Made by a program: the position numbers and the translations under genes
Source: Actinoallomurus soli
GTDB lineage: Bacteria > Actinomycetota > Actinomycetes > Streptosporangiales > Streptosporangiaceae
Reading direction: 5' to 3'
Length of the DNA stretch: 64,000 nt
Assembly: GCF_024055715.1 (NCBI RefSeq)
Contig: NZ_JAMXMV010000001.1
Span: 1 to 64,000 of the forward strand
Notes under the pieces: generated by a model
What the model was told of the DNA's origin: nothing
Database searches by the model: none
Seen by the model: only the letters and a program-made list of their open reading frames with translations
In this document: positions 40,647 through 49,304 of the stretch, piece after piece
Position numbering within the stretch: the first letter of the stretch is position 1
Layout: the number at the start of each line of letters is the position of its first letter

Positions 40647-41892
40647 CGAACTCCTGCGGGGCGACATCTTCAACGGCAACGCCGGGTGGCTCGGCAGGCG
40701 CCTCACGGAGGCGGGCGTGGAGGTCGTCCGGGACGTCGTCGTTCCCGACGACACCGAAACGATCATTACGGCGCTCAGGGAGGCCCTGGAGCGCACGGAC
40801 GCCGTCATCGTCACCGGCGGCCTCGGCGGCACCTCCGACGATGTGACGCGGGACGCGCTGGCCCGCGCCGCGGGGGTCGCCCTGCGCCGCGACCCGGACC
40901 TGGAGGCCCGGCTGCGCGAGCGGGCGGTCACCCGCGGCGTGCCGCTGAGGGAGTCGGCGCTGCGGATGGCCGACGTCCCCGAGGGCGCCCGGCGATTGCC
41001 CAACCCCGCCGGTACCGCGCCGGGCCTGCGCGTGGAGCTCTCCGGCGGCGTCGCGTACGCCGTGCCGGGCGTGCCGGCCGAGATGCGCGCCATCGTCGAC
41101 GAGCACGTGCTGCCCGAGCTGATCGGGACCCCCGTGGCGGCGCGTGTGCTGCGCACGGCGACGGTGTGGGAGTCGGTGATCGCCGCGCGGCTCGCGCCGG
41201 TCGAGGCGCTCCCCGGCGTGCGCCTCGCCTACTACCCGACAGCGGGAGAGGTCCGGGTGCGGATCACGGCCGCCGGCGAGGACCAGGTGGCCGAGGCCGC
41301 GGCGATGGCGCGCGACCTGCTGGGCGCTTCGGTGTACGCCGAGGAGGATCTCGACCTCGACCGGGTCGTCCACCACGTGCTGGCGGAGCGGAACGCCACG
41401 GTCGCGGTGGCCGAGTCGCTCACCGGCGGCCTGCTCGGCGCCGAGCTCACGGGAATGCCGGGGTCGTCGGCGACGTTTCTCGGAGGGGTGGTCGCGTACG
41501 CGACCCCTCTCAAACATTCGCTTCTGGGCGTTCCGGCCGATCTGCTCGCCGCGCACGGCGCGGTCCACCCGGATGTCGCCGCCGCCATGGCCACCGGGGT
41601 CCGCGAGCGGCTCGGCGCCACCTACGGCCTCGCCGTCACCGGGGTGGCCGGGCCCGAGCCGCAGGACGGGGAACCGGTGGGCACGGTGCACATCGGGCTG
41701 GCCGACGCCGGCGCTCCGCCGGTGGTCCGGTCGGTCCGGCTGCCGGTCCCGGGCGACGGCGAACGCGCTCGTGGCCCGATTCGCAGGATGACGGTCGTCC
41801 ATGCACTTGACCTGTTGCGGCGTCATCTGCTCACACTGGAGTTCAGCGAGAGTTGGTCCGTCACGGCGGGCAACCGGGAAGAACCGGGGTGA
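40618..41892 (+). CDS. cinA: CinA-family protein (competence/damage-inducible, NMN deamidase domain)
   Basis: A 424-residue two-domain CinA. The N-terminal MoaB/MogA-like (COG1058) domain starts [19 protein letters not shown] and has VTGGLGGTSDDVT near residue 63. The C-terminal PncC-type domain (about 255-405) has AVAESLTGGLLGAELTGMPGSS (read as AVAESLTGGLLGAE and TGMPGSS) and VTGVAGPEP. The C-terminal domain hydrolyses NMN in characterised relatives. The frame begins at GTG 40618, inside pgsA. clgR follows. Confidence 0.92.
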   Translation: MRVELLNVGDELLRGDIFNGNAGWLGRRLTEAGVEVVRDVVVPDDTETIITALREALERTDAVIVTGGLGGTSDDVTRDALARAAGVALRRDPDLEARLRERAVTRGVPLRESALRMADVPEGARRLPNPAGTAPGLRVELSGGVAYAVPGVPAEMRAIVDEHVLPELIGTPVAARVLRTATVWESVIAARLAPVEALPGVRLAYYPTAGEVRVRITAAGEDQVAEAAAMARDLLGASVYAEEDLDLDRVVHHVLAERNATVAVAESLTGGLLGAELTGMPGSSATFLGGVVAYATPLKHSLLGVPADLLAAHGAVHPDVAAAMATGVRERLGATYGLAVTGVAGPEPQDGEPVGTVHIGLADAGAPPVVRSVRLPVPGDGERARGPIRRMTVVHALDLLRRHLLTLEFSESWSVTAGNREEPG

Positions 41893-41899
41893 TTACAGC

Positions 41900-41917
41900 G
41901 TTACGTCGGAAGCGAAC
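41900..41917. promoter_or_regulatory. ClgR-box-like site upstream of clgR
   Basis: GTTACG (41900-41905) and GCGAAC (41912-41917) form an imperfect inverted pair resembling the GTTCGC-N5-GCG pattern bound by ClgR. It lies about 90 bases before the clgR start and could serve autoregulation. The left half matches poorly. Confidence 0.3.
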
Positions 41918-42003
41918 ATGAAAGTTTCGGTCTGCCACGTGCATCGTGAAGACAGGTACGGTGGAACCGGTAGATGAGTCAGGACACACGGAGGGAGCGA
42001 GAC

Positions 42004-42375
42004 ATGGTCCTGCTTCGTCAGCTGCTCGGCGACGTACTCCGGCAGCTGCGGCTGCGCCAAGGCCGTACCCTCCGGGAAGTTTCCGCGGCGGCACGCGTGT
42101 CGCTGGGTTATCTGTCCGAGGTTGAGCGGGGACAGAAGGAAGCCTCCTCGGAGCTGCTCGCCTCGATCTGCAAAGCCCTCGGCGTGCCGCTCTCGCACGT
42201 GCTGCGCGACGTCTCCGATCAACTGGCGCTCGCCGAGCTCCAGCAGGAGCCGGTGATGGCAGGTGCGCCGCCGGAGCACGAGCGGCTCGACGGCGAGGCG
42301 ATCTCGGCCGACGCCATTCCCAACACCCCCGAGACGATCGAGACCGCGCTTCGCGCCGACATGGTCGCGGCCTGA
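42004..42375 (+). CDS. clgR: XRE-family regulator ClgR
   Basis: ClgR activates clp protease and related genes under protein stress in actinobacteria. The 123-residue product has the near-invariant segment [20 protein letters not shown] followed by [13 protein letters not shown] (HTH, about residues 22-54). The C-terminal tail is acidic and ends in AA like ClgR, a degradation signal for ClpXP in relatives. ATG 42004 is 7 bases after GGAGGG and gives the canonical [13 protein letters not shown] start; ATG 41974 would add ten unconserved residues. It follows cinA, the usual order. Confidence 0.93.
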   Translation: MVLLRQLLGDVLRQLRLRQGRTLREVSAAARVSLGYLSEVERGQKEASSELLASICKALGVPLSHVLRDVSDQLALAELQQEPVMAGAPPEHERLDGEAISADAIPNTPETIETALRADMVAA

Positions 42376-42398
42376 CGGCCCGTCCGAAACGCACGCAG

Positions 42399-42429
42399 CG
42401 CCCCGGTCGCGGAATCCGCGACCGGGGCG
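42399..42429 (+). terminator. clgR terminator
   Basis: A 15-base perfect palindrome pair (CGCCCCGGTCGCGGA at 42399-42413, complement at 42415-42429) lies 24 bases after the clgR stop. In practice it folds with a 3-5 base loop. Confidence 0.85.
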
Positions 42430-42484
42430 TTCGCGTCTCCGGGAGGTGGGTGTTCGCGTCTCCGGGAGGTGGGCGTTCGTGTCC
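42429..42484. repeat. 23-bp tandem repeat
   Basis: GTTCGCGTCTCCGGGAGGTG plus GGT/GGC is repeated twice exactly (42429-42451, 42452-42474), with a partial third copy (GTTCGTGTCC). It starts at the base of the clgR terminator. Confidence 0.8.
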
Positions 42485-42602
42485 ACGGGTCCGGGTCGGG
42501 TGGCCCCCGACGCGGCCGGGACCGCACGGTTATCCGGCCCCTTCTCGGGAAGGGTCGCCCCTGACAAGGGGATATCGACCTCACTGAGAAGGAGACCCGG
42601 CG

Positions 42603-43070
42603 ATGTCGACCGTGAAGAGCCCGCTTCCCGACGAGGCGCGGAAGGTCACCGGCGCCGCGCTGCAGGAGTCGCTGGTGGATCTCGTCGATCTGCACCTGCT
42701 GGGCAAGCAGGCGCACTGGAATCTCACGGGACGCAACTTCCGCTCGCTCCATCTGCAGCTCGACGAGCTCGTCGACCTGGCCCGTGCGCACGCGGACACG
42801 GTGGCCGAGCGGGCGGTGGCGATCGGGGTGAACCCGGACGGCCGGGCGCGTACGGTCGCCGAGACGACCAAGGTCCACCAGCTGGACGCCGGCTATCTGC
42901 AGGACGACAAGGTGGTCGCCGCGATCACCGACCTGCTCGCCCAGATGATCCAGCGGTTCCGCGACCGCATCGAGACGACGGACGACTCGGACCTGGTCAC
43001 CCAGGACCTGCTGATCGCCGTCGCGCAGGACCTGGAGAAGCAGCACTGGATGTTCGAGGCCCAGCGCTGA
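42603..43070 (+). CDS. dps: Dps-family DNA-protection ferritin
   Basis: Dps forms a 12-mer that oxidises and stores iron and protects DNA during starvation or oxidative stress. The 155-residue protein has the ferroxidase residues in LLGKQAHWNLTGRNFRSLH (about 32-50) and LQLDELVDLARAHADTVAER (51-70), and a C-terminal helix LEKQHWMFEAQ. ATG 42603 follows GAAGGAG. No regulator is adjacent. A bidirectional hairpin separates it from the convergent nei gene. Confidence 0.93.
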   Translation: MSTVKSPLPDEARKVTGAALQESLVDLVDLHLLGKQAHWNLTGRNFRSLHLQLDELVDLARAHADTVAERAVAIGVNPDGRARTVAETTKVHQLDAGYLQDDKVVAAITDLLAQMIQRFRDRIETTDDSDLVTQDLLIAVAQDLEKQHWMFEAQR

Positions 43071-43114
43071 GCGCGCGATGCGGCCCCGGGCGAGCGGCCG
43101 GCGCAGGACCAACC

Positions 43115-43143
43115 CATGGCGGCGGAGGATCTCCGCCGCCATG
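43115..43143. terminator. Bidirectional terminator between dps and nei
   Basis: CATGGCGGCGGAG (43115-43127) pairs perfectly with CTCCGCCGCCATG (43131-43143) around GAT. It lies between two convergent genes and can terminate both. Confidence 0.85.
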
Positions 43144-43148
43144 ATCCT

Positions 43149-43943
43149 TCAGGACGGTGTGGCGCGCCTCGGCTGGCAGGACGGGCACCAGTAGGTGATC
43201 CGCTCCTCGGGCCGGTCGCCCTGGTCGGCCCGTCGGATGGGCCTGCCACAGCGCCGGCAGGGCCGCCCGGCGCGCCCGTACACCCAGTGCTGCGCGCCCG
43301 GCCGGCGTTCGCCCGTGGTGATCTGGTCGAGGTGGTCCTTGTTGGCGTCGAGCAGCCGCTGGGCGAGCTCCACCAGGCGCTCCAGGTCGGAGACCTCGCC
43401 GACGGGGCACCACGGGTCCACGCCCCGCAGGAAGAGCACCTCCGCCTTGTAGAGGTTGCCGATGCCGGCGAGCCGCGTCTGGTCGAGCAGCGCCTCGCCG
43501 ATCGCCTGCTCCGGACGCTCCCGCAGGCGGCGCACCGCCTCGGCCGGGTCCCAGTCGGGGCCCAGCAGGTCGGGCCCCAGGTGGCCGACGACGCGGTCCT
43601 CTCGCGAGGTGCGCACGACCTCGACGACGCCGAGGGAGTAGCCCAGCGCCTGCCACTCGGCGTTCGCCAGGATCAGCCGGAGACGGTGGTCGCGCGGGGG
43701 CGGGGGGCCGGCCCGCCGGATCCGCCACGCTCCCTCCATCCGCAGGTGCGTGTGCACGGTGATGTCGCCCTCGACCCGGGTGAGCAGGTGCTTGCCACGG
43801 GAGATCGTGTCGATGACCGAACGGCCGGTCAGATCGGTGGTGGCATAGCGCGGGACCCGGAAGTCGCTGCGCGTCAGAACGCGCCCGGCCAGCGCCGCGT
43901 GCAGCCGCTTGGCGGCCGCCCAGACGACGTCTCCCTCCGGCAC
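43149..43943 (-). CDS. nei: Endonuclease VIII / formamidopyrimidine-DNA glycosylase family (Nei2-like)
   Basis: A 264-residue base-excision repair glycosylase/AP lyase that removes oxidised bases. Mature-type N-terminus is PEGDVV with catalytic Pro2 and Glu3, the conserved lysine is in SRGKHLLTR near residue 52, and the H2TH region is LLDQTRLAGIGNLYKAEVLF near 155. A zinc finger closes the protein (PCRRCGRPI ... YWCPSCQPR). GTG 43943 is the only start giving PE after Met. It lies 7 bases after the Rrf2 gene, so both are probably co-transcribed. Confidence 0.92.
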   Translation of the reverse strand: MPEGDVVWAAAKRLHAALAGRVLTRSDFRVPRYATTDLTGRSVIDTISRGKHLLTRVEGDITVHTHLRMEGAWRIRRAGPPPPRDHRLRLILANAEWQALGYSLGVVEVVRTSREDRVVGHLGPDLLGPDWDPAEAVRRLRERPEQAIGEALLDQTRLAGIGNLYKAEVLFLRGVDPWCPVGEVSDLERLVELAQRLLDANKDHLDQITTGERRPGAQHWVYGRAGRPCRRCGRPIRRADQGDRPEERITYWCPSCQPRRATPS

Positions 43944-43950
43944 TCGGAAT

Positions 43951-44418
43951 CTAGCTCCGGAAGGCGGGGGAGTCCCAGGCGGCCGGGTCCTCGGTCAGCT
44001 TCTGCACCCCGGGGGGCAGCTCACCGGAGGCCACGTCGGCGAGGGTCACCTGCTCGAGGATGGCCCGCTCGCTGGCGCGCAGGGCGATCCAGACGGTCTG
44101 CAGCGCGCGTGCCGGTCCTTCGTACCCCAGGTGCTCCGGCCGTTCTCCGCGCACACCGACGAGCGGGCCGTCGATGGCCCGGATGATGTCGGCCAGCGAG
44201 ATCTGGTCCGCCGGGCGGGCGAGCCAGTAGCCGCCCTCCGGACCGCGCTGACTGCGGACCAGGCCCGAACGGCGCAGCTGGCTGAGGATGTTCTCCAGGA
44301 ACTTCGGGGGAATCTGTTGCGCCTCAGCCAGCTGGACGGCCGTCACGGGACGCTCGCCGCCGACGGCGAGTTCGGCGGATGCGCGAAGCGCGTAATCGAC
44401 CCGGGCGGACAATCGCAT
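43951..44418 (-). CDS. Rrf2-family regulator without cysteines
   Basis: A 155-residue Rrf2 winged-helix protein: MRLSARVDYALRASAELA, TAVQLAEAQQIPPKFLENIL and the wing SQRGPEGGYWLARP. Family members such as IscR, NsrR and RsrR carry a three-cysteine Fe-S site near residues 90-110; this protein has no cysteine at all, so it should sense something else (as CymR does) or act without a ligand. A GATAAT -10 box (44425-44430, minus strand) is 6 bases before the ATG, which suggests a leaderless mRNA. It probably controls nei or itself. Confidence 0.88.
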   Translation of the reverse strand: MRLSARVDYALRASAELAVGGERPVTAVQLAEAQQIPPKFLENILSQLRRSGLVRSQRGPEGGYWLARPADQISLADIIRAIDGPLVGVRGERPEHLGYEGPARALQTVWIALRASERAILEQVTLADVASGELPPGVQKLTEDPAAWDSPAFRS

Positions 44419-44424
44419 GTACCG

Positions 44425-44430
44425 ATTATC
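44425..44430 (-). promoter_or_regulatory. -10 box of the Rrf2-nei operon
   Basis: GATAAT on the minus strand lies 6 bases before the Rrf2 start codon, in an AT-richer gap. It predicts transcription starting at or next to the ATG. Confidence 0.5.
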
Positions 44431-44524
44431 CCGCCTCGACGGAACTGATCACGCCAGGCATCCCGGTTTTCCGATCGGCGTTCGGGTTTTTCTGCCCATC
44501 ACCCCTCCCATTACGGGCCTCCGC

Positions 44525-45985
44525 CTACGCCAGAGCGTCACCGGACACCGGCTGGAGCAGGCCGATCGCCTCCGCGGCGGCCCGGGCGTTGGCGCGCGTG
44601 GCCCCGTACGCCGCGACGTACGCGACCCCCTCCGGCCGCCAGACCGGCAGTCCCATCTCGACGAGGACGGCGTCGGGCCGCGCGGCCAGCAGCGCCGTGA
44701 CCAGGTCGCGGTGCCCCGCGTACCGGTGTGCGTCCCGGACGACGAGGACGAGCGAGCGCCCGCGGGCACGTTCCACAAGGCCCTGGACGTCGGCGTCGGC
44801 GGCGTCGACGGGCACCACGTCCGGCACCCAGGGGCCGAGACCCCAGGGGACCGGCCCGACCGCGATGTTCGACGGCGCCTGGACCTCGACAACGAAGGGG
44901 TTCGGGGAGACCGCGGGGGTGCCGGTGACCTGGACGGCCCGGCGGGCGGCCTCCAGGCCGACCGCGCGGTCGACCTCGGCGTCCCCGGCGCCGGCGAGCC
45001 AGGACTTCAGCCCGGCGACCCGCGCCGCCGCCTCCTCGAGCCGCTCGCCGGGCAGCCGCCCCTGGCGCACGGCCTCGACGATGTGCTCGCGGATGGCGCG
45101 CACGCTGTCCTCGTACTCCTTCGAGCCCAGGCACAGCAGATCGGACCCCGCCAGGAGCGCGCGGACGGACGCCTCGGGGATGCCGATCGCGTCGCTGGCC
45201 GCGCGCATGTCCAGGGCGTCGGTGACGACCACCCCCGTGTAGCCGAGGGCGCCGCGCAGCAGTCCGGTCACCGCGGCGTGCGAGAGCGTCGCGGGCGTGT
45301 CCCCGGTGAGCGCCGGAACGCGGAGGTGGCCGGTCATGACGGAGGCGACCCCGGCCTCGATCGCGGCGCGGAACGGGACGAGCTCGCGGCGTTCCAGCAG
45401 CGACAGGTCCGCGTCCACGGTCGGGATCTCCAGGTGGGAGTCCTGGGAGGTCGCGCCGTGGCCCGGGAAGTGCTTGGCGCACGCGGCGACCCCGGCCTCC
45501 TGCAGCCCGGCGACCGCCGCGGCGACGTGCCGTGCGACGGTCTCCGGGTCGGAGCCGAACGCCCGGGTCCCGATGATCGGATTGTCGTCGGCGGTGTTGA
45601 CGTCCGCGGACGGGGCGAAGTCCAGGTTGACGCCCACCTGCCGCAGTTCGGCGCCCAGCGAGCGGTACACACGCCGCGTCAGGGCGGGGTCGTCCACGGC
45701 GCCGAGCGCGGCGCTGCCCGGGTACGGGCTGCCGGTGTCATGCGCGAGCCGCGTGACGTCGCCGCCCTCCTCGTCGATGGAGATCAGCGGGTCGGCGTAC
45801 CTCCGCAGCTCCCCGGTGAGCCGGGCCAGCTCGGCGGTGCCCGGCACGTTGCCGTTGATGGCGAAGAGGGTCACGCCGCTCATGCCCCGCTCCAGGCCCT
45901 CCAGGACCCAGCGCGGCGGAGCGGCGCCGGGGAACGGCGCCAGCAGAGTGGCGTTGACGAGGCGCTCGAGGGACGGATCGCTCAT
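44525..45985 (-). CDS. Glycoside hydrolase family 3 (NagZ-like beta-N-acetylhexosaminidase)
   Basis: A 486-residue GH3 enzyme without signal peptide, so probably cytoplasmic and acting on imported sugar. The barrel domain has ISIDEEGGDVTRL near residue 70, NLDFAPSADVN near 120, the acid/base loop KHFPGHGATSQDSH near 172 (Asp-His dyad of the NagZ subgroup), and the nucleophile in VVVTDALDMRAAS near 253. A C-terminal domain (about 350-486) follows. The start overlaps the upstream permease stop (ATGA). The substrate is probably a GlcNAc-containing disaccharide, by subgroup and operon. Confidence 0.88.
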   Translation of the reverse strand: MSDPSLERLVNATLLAPFPGAAPPRWVLEGLERGMSGVTLFAINGNVPGTAELARLTGELRRYADPLISIDEEGGDVTRLAHDTGSPYPGSAALGAVDDPALTRRVYRSLGAELRQVGVNLDFAPSADVNTADDNPIIGTRAFGSDPETVARHVAAAVAGLQEAGVAACAKHFPGHGATSQDSHLEIPTVDADLSLLERRELVPFRAAIEAGVASVMTGHLRVPALTGDTPATLSHAAVTGLLRGALGYTGVVVTDALDMRAASDAIGIPEASVRALLAGSDLLCLGSKEYEDSVRAIREHIVEAVRQGRLPGERLEEAAARVAGLKSWLAGAGDAEVDRAVGLEAARRAVQVTGTPAVSPNPFVVEVQAPSNIAVGPVPWGLGPWVPDVVPVDAADADVQGLVERARGRSLVLVVRDAHRYAGHRDLVTALLAARPDAVLVEMGLPVWRPEGVAYVAAYGATRANARAAAEAIGLLQPVSGDALA

Positions 45986-46827
45986 CAACCCTTCACCGCC
46001 CCGGCCACCAGACCGGACACCATCCGGCGCTGTACGACGAGGAAGAACGCGATGACGGGCAGGGTGAGCAGCGTGGACGCCGCCATGATCGGGCCCCAAT
46101 CGTTTCCGGATCGGCCGAAGAAGAACTGCAGCATGATGGGCAAAGTGGCTTTGTCCTGGTCCTTGAGGAACGTGAAGGCGAAGAGGAACTCGTTCCAGGC
46201 GGTGATGAACGAGAAGACGCTCGTCGCGACGAGGCCGGGCGCGACGAGGGGGAGCAGCACCCGGAAGAAGATCCGCAGGGGGCCGGCGCCGTCGAGCGCC
46301 GCGGCCTCCTCCAGATCCTTGGGCACGGCCGCGACGAAACCGCGCAGCATCCAGGTGCCGAACGGCAGCGCGAACCCGACGTACACCGCGATCAGGCCGA
46401 CCAGGCTGTTCAGCATCTCCATCCGCTTGAGATCGATGAACAGCGGGATGACCAGCGCCTCGCACGGAACCATCTGCACGACGAGCAGCAGGATCAGGAA
46501 CGTCGTACGGAAGCGGAACCGGAACCGCGCCACGGCCGTCGCCGCCAGGAGCGCGAGCAGCCCGGAGATCACCACCGTCGCGATCGCCACGACCGCGCTG
46601 TTGAGGAAGTAGTCCCAGAAGGAGACCCCGGCGACGCTGCCGTCCACGACGAACCGGAAGTGCTTGAGGGTCGGGTGCTCCGGCAGCGGGTGCGGCGTGG
46701 AGCTGAAGATCTCCCCGTTCGGCTTGAACGCCGTGGAGACCATCCAGAACACCGGGAAGGCCGACACCAGGAACACGAACACGCCGGCGGTGTTCAGCGC
46801 GACGCGGCGCCACAGCGGGGCCCTCAT
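45985..46827 (-). CDS. Sugar ABC transporter permease, MalG type
   Basis: A 280-residue inner-membrane permease with six segments. The EAA loop is KDLEEAAALDGAGPLRIFFR near residue 185. It starts at ATG 46827, overlapping the upstream permease stop by 4 bases, and overlaps the GH3 start downstream. It pairs with the MalF-type permease to move sugar from the lipoprotein. No ATPase is in the operon, so a shared MsiK-like ATPase elsewhere must energise it. Confidence 0.9.
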   Translation of the reverse strand: MRAPLWRRVALNTAGVFVFLVSAFPVFWMVSTAFKPNGEIFSSTPHPLPEHPTLKHFRFVVDGSVAGVSFWDYFLNSAVVAIATVVISGLLALLAATAVARFRFRFRTTFLILLLVVQMVPCEALVIPLFIDLKRMEMLNSLVGLIAVYVGFALPFGTWMLRGFVAAVPKDLEEAAALDGAGPLRIFFRVLLPLVAPGLVATSVFSFITAWNEFLFAFTFLKDQDKATLPIMLQFFFGRSGNDWGPIMAASTLLTLPVIAFFLVVQRRMVSGLVAGAVKG

Positions 46828-47795
46828 GCCGCGCCCTCCTGACGGATGACCATCCGCGCGTACATCGCGGTGACGATCAGGACGATGAGGGTGAGGACCA
46901 CGGCGATCGCCGAGCCGAGGCCGTACCTGGCGTTGAGCGAGCCGAACGCCTCGGAGTAGCCGTACAGCGACAGGTTGAACGCGTCGCGGTTGGCGAGGCC
47001 CGACATGACGAACAGCTGGGTGAACACGCGGAAGTCCCAGATCACCGAGAGCGCCAGCAGGACGCCGAAGATCGGGCGCAGCAGCGGGAAGGTGATCCGC
47101 CAGAAGCCGTGCCAGGCGTTGGAACCGTCGACGCGGGCCGCCTCGTACAGCTCCCGCGGCACCGTCCGCAGCCCGGCGAGCACCGAGACCGCGACGAACG
47201 GGAACGACATCCACACGACGCAGATCGTCAGGACGGTGTACGTCGGCAGCGGCGTGGCGAACCAGTTGTAGCTCGCCCAGCCGGATCCCACGAGCGCGTT
47301 CGGCAGGAGGTCGAGGAACCAGTTGACCAGGCCGCCCGTGGTGCCGAACAGCCAGGAGAAGATGATCGCGGCGGTGATCGGCGGGGTCGCCCACGCGATC
47401 AGCACGCCTCCCGCGACGAAGGCCGACATCCTGCGGCCGAGCCGGTTGATCAGCAGGCCCACGAGCGTCCCGACCAGCAGGGTGGCGGCGACCGCGACCA
47501 CCGCGAACAGGACCGTGTGGCGGAACGTCGTCCAGAAGAACCCGTCGCCGAGGATCTGCCGGTAGTTGGCGAGGCCGACGTTCTCGGCCGGCTCCCCGCG
47601 GAGCTGGCGCACGCCGACCTTCTCGAAGGACATCCGGCTGATCTGGACGACGGGCCAGATCAGCAGCACGCCGATGACCACGAGCGCCGGGAGGATGAGC
47701 AGGTACGGCCCGGAGCGCGGGCGGCGACGACGCCGGGCCGGGCGGGCGGTGTCCCGCCCCGGCGTCCGCCGCACCGGCTGAGCGGTGTCGAGCAT
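46824..47795 (-). CDS. Sugar ABC transporter permease, MalF type
   Basis: A 323-residue permease with an Arg-rich cytoplasmic N-terminus and about six to seven membrane segments. The EAA-type loop is RELYEAARVDGSNAWHGFWR near residue 220, followed by ITFPLLRPIF. It lies 12 bases after the binding-protein gene and overlaps the second permease (ATGA). It belongs to the binding protein-permease-permease-GH3 operon. Confidence 0.9.
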   Translation of the reverse strand: MLDTAQPVRRTPGRDTARPARRRRRPRSGPYLLILPALVVIGVLLIWPVVQISRMSFEKVGVRQLRGEPAENVGLANYRQILGDGFFWTTFRHTVLFAVVAVAATLLVGTLVGLLINRLGRRMSAFVAGGVLIAWATPPITAAIIFSWLFGTTGGLVNWFLDLLPNALVGSGWASYNWFATPLPTYTVLTICVVWMSFPFVAVSVLAGLRTVPRELYEAARVDGSNAWHGFWRITFPLLRPIFGVLLALSVIWDFRVFTQLFVMSGLANRDAFNLSLYGYSEAFGSLNARYGLGSAIAVVLTLIVLIVTAMYARMVIRQEGAA

Positions 47796-47807
47796 GGAGA
47801 CGGTCCC

Positions 47808-49094
47808 TTACTGGTTGAGCAGGGAGCCGGCCTGCTCGTCGGCCTTCTTCAGCTCGTCGTCGGGGGACTTACCCTGCATGATGGCCTTGACCGCGTTGGG
47901 CAGTACCTTCTTGGCGCCCTCGTAGTCGGCCCAGCCCTTGCTCGTGGGCGTGAACTTGACGCCGCTCGCGGCGGCCTGCGCGAACGGACCCATGATCGGG
48001 TCGTTCTTGTACGTCGCGCTCTGCAGGACGTCGGTGAACTGCGGCAGGAACTTCAACGTCGAGGCGAACGCCTGCGCGTTCTTCTTGCTGTCCAGGGTGG
48101 TCAGGTAGTCGAACGCGACGTCCTTGTACTTGCTGTCCTTCCAGACCGCCAGGTCGGAGCCGCCGGAGAAGACCGGCGCGAGACCGCCGTCCTTGCCCGG
48201 GATCGGGAAGACGCCCCAGTTCTTGGAATCCTTGGCGTTGATCTTCTCCAGCTGGGGGAGGGCCCAGCTGCCGTCCATGTACATGCCGACCTTGCCGAGC
48301 GCGAAGTCCTGCTGGGGACCCTGCAACTCGTTCTTGCCGACGTACTTGTCCGGAGCGACCTTGTCCTTGTTCACGAGGCCCGCGTAGAACTCGACGGCCT
48401 CCTTGGCCTGAGGCTGGTCGAGCGTGCCCGTCCACTTGCCGCCCTGCTTGGCCGCGACGTCGCCGCCGTTGGCCCAGACGAAGCTGAGGATGCCGTTCGT
48501 CCAGTCGCTCGGCGCGGCGATGCCCGGCACGCCCTTCTTGTCCTGGATCTTCTTGGCCGCCTCGACGAGGCCGGCCCAGGACGTCGGGGGCTGGAGGCCC
48601 AGAGACTGGAACCAGTCCTTGTGGTACCAGACGGCCCGGACGCCGCCGTACCAGGGAGCGGCGTACGTCTTGCCGTCCGCCTGGTCGTTGGCGAGGGCGC
48701 CCTTGTTCAGGTCCTTGCCCTCGGCCCAGCCCTTCAGCTTGTCGCTGATGTCGGCGAACGCCCCCTGCTCGATCCAGGACTGCACGTCGGTGTTGCCGAC
48801 CTCGGTCACGTCGGGACCGGAGCCGCCGGCGATCGCGGTCTGGAACTTCTGGGTGGCCTGCGGCCAGGGGATGTACTGCACCTCGACGTCGGTCTTCGGG
48901 TGCTTCTGCTGGAACTCGGCCTTGACCCCGTCGAGGAACTTGGTCTGCTCCGGGCTGCCGTCGCCCATCTGCCAGACGACGATCTTCGCCGGGTCCTTCC
49001 CTCCGGCCGAGTCGTCCTTCTTGCCGTTGCCGCCACAGCCCGCGACCGCGACCGTGAGGACGGCGGCTGTGGCGGCGGCCTTCGTGAACCGCAT
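47808..49094 (-). CDS. Sugar-binding lipoprotein (family 1 extracellular solute-binding protein)
   Basis: A 428-residue ABC binding protein. The N-terminus is a lipoprotein signal (KAAATAAVLTVAVAGCGG, Cys near residue 20). The SBP fold shows KIVVWQMGDGSPEQ, VQYIPWPQATQKFQTAIAGG and PDVTEVGNTDVQSWIEQGAF (about 75-125). ATG 49094 is 7 bases after GGGAG. It is the first gene of the operon and faces the divergent ROK regulator. Its ligand is probably an oligosaccharide, likely GlcNAc-containing given the GH3 enzyme. Confidence 0.9.
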   Translation of the reverse strand: MRFTKAAATAAVLTVAVAGCGGNGKKDDSAGGKDPAKIVVWQMGDGSPEQTKFLDGVKAEFQQKHPKTDVEVQYIPWPQATQKFQTAIAGGSGPDVTEVGNTDVQSWIEQGAFADISDKLKGWAEGKDLNKGALANDQADGKTYAAPWYGGVRAVWYHKDWFQSLGLQPPTSWAGLVEAAKKIQDKKGVPGIAAPSDWTNGILSFVWANGGDVAAKQGGKWTGTLDQPQAKEAVEFYAGLVNKDKVAPDKYVGKNELQGPQQDFALGKVGMYMDGSWALPQLEKINAKDSKNWGVFPIPGKDGGLAPVFSGGSDLAVWKDSKYKDVAFDYLTTLDSKKNAQAFASTLKFLPQFTDVLQSATYKNDPIMGPFAQAAASGVKFTPTSKGWADYEGAKKVLPNAVKAIMQGKSPDDELKKADEQAGSLLNQ

Positions 49095-49243
49095 AATGGA
49101 ACTCCCTTCGGTCACGCCACCGGTGCATACGCCACGGGGGTCGATCATGCGGCGGTCGTATGCGCGGGTGGTGGAGCGCTCCTGCGGGCGGTGCCGAAGG
49201 AGCTCGTGCCTTAACTTGGGGCGGGTTGCTTGTGCTGTAAACT

Positions 49244-49262
49244 AACAAGAAACTTTCCTAAG
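49244..49262. promoter_or_regulatory. Candidate ROK operator in the divergent sugar locus
   Basis: The AT-rich palindromic core GAAACTTTC (49249-49257) within AACAAGAAACTTTCCTAAG lies between the divergent binding-protein and ROK genes. It resembles the GGAAAGTTTCC-type sites of actinobacterial sugar regulators. Repression of both directions is the likely role. Confidence 0.55.
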
Positions 49263-49304
49263 CAATAGGCCGTCATCAAATCGATACGGAAGGGGGCCGG
49301 GGAG

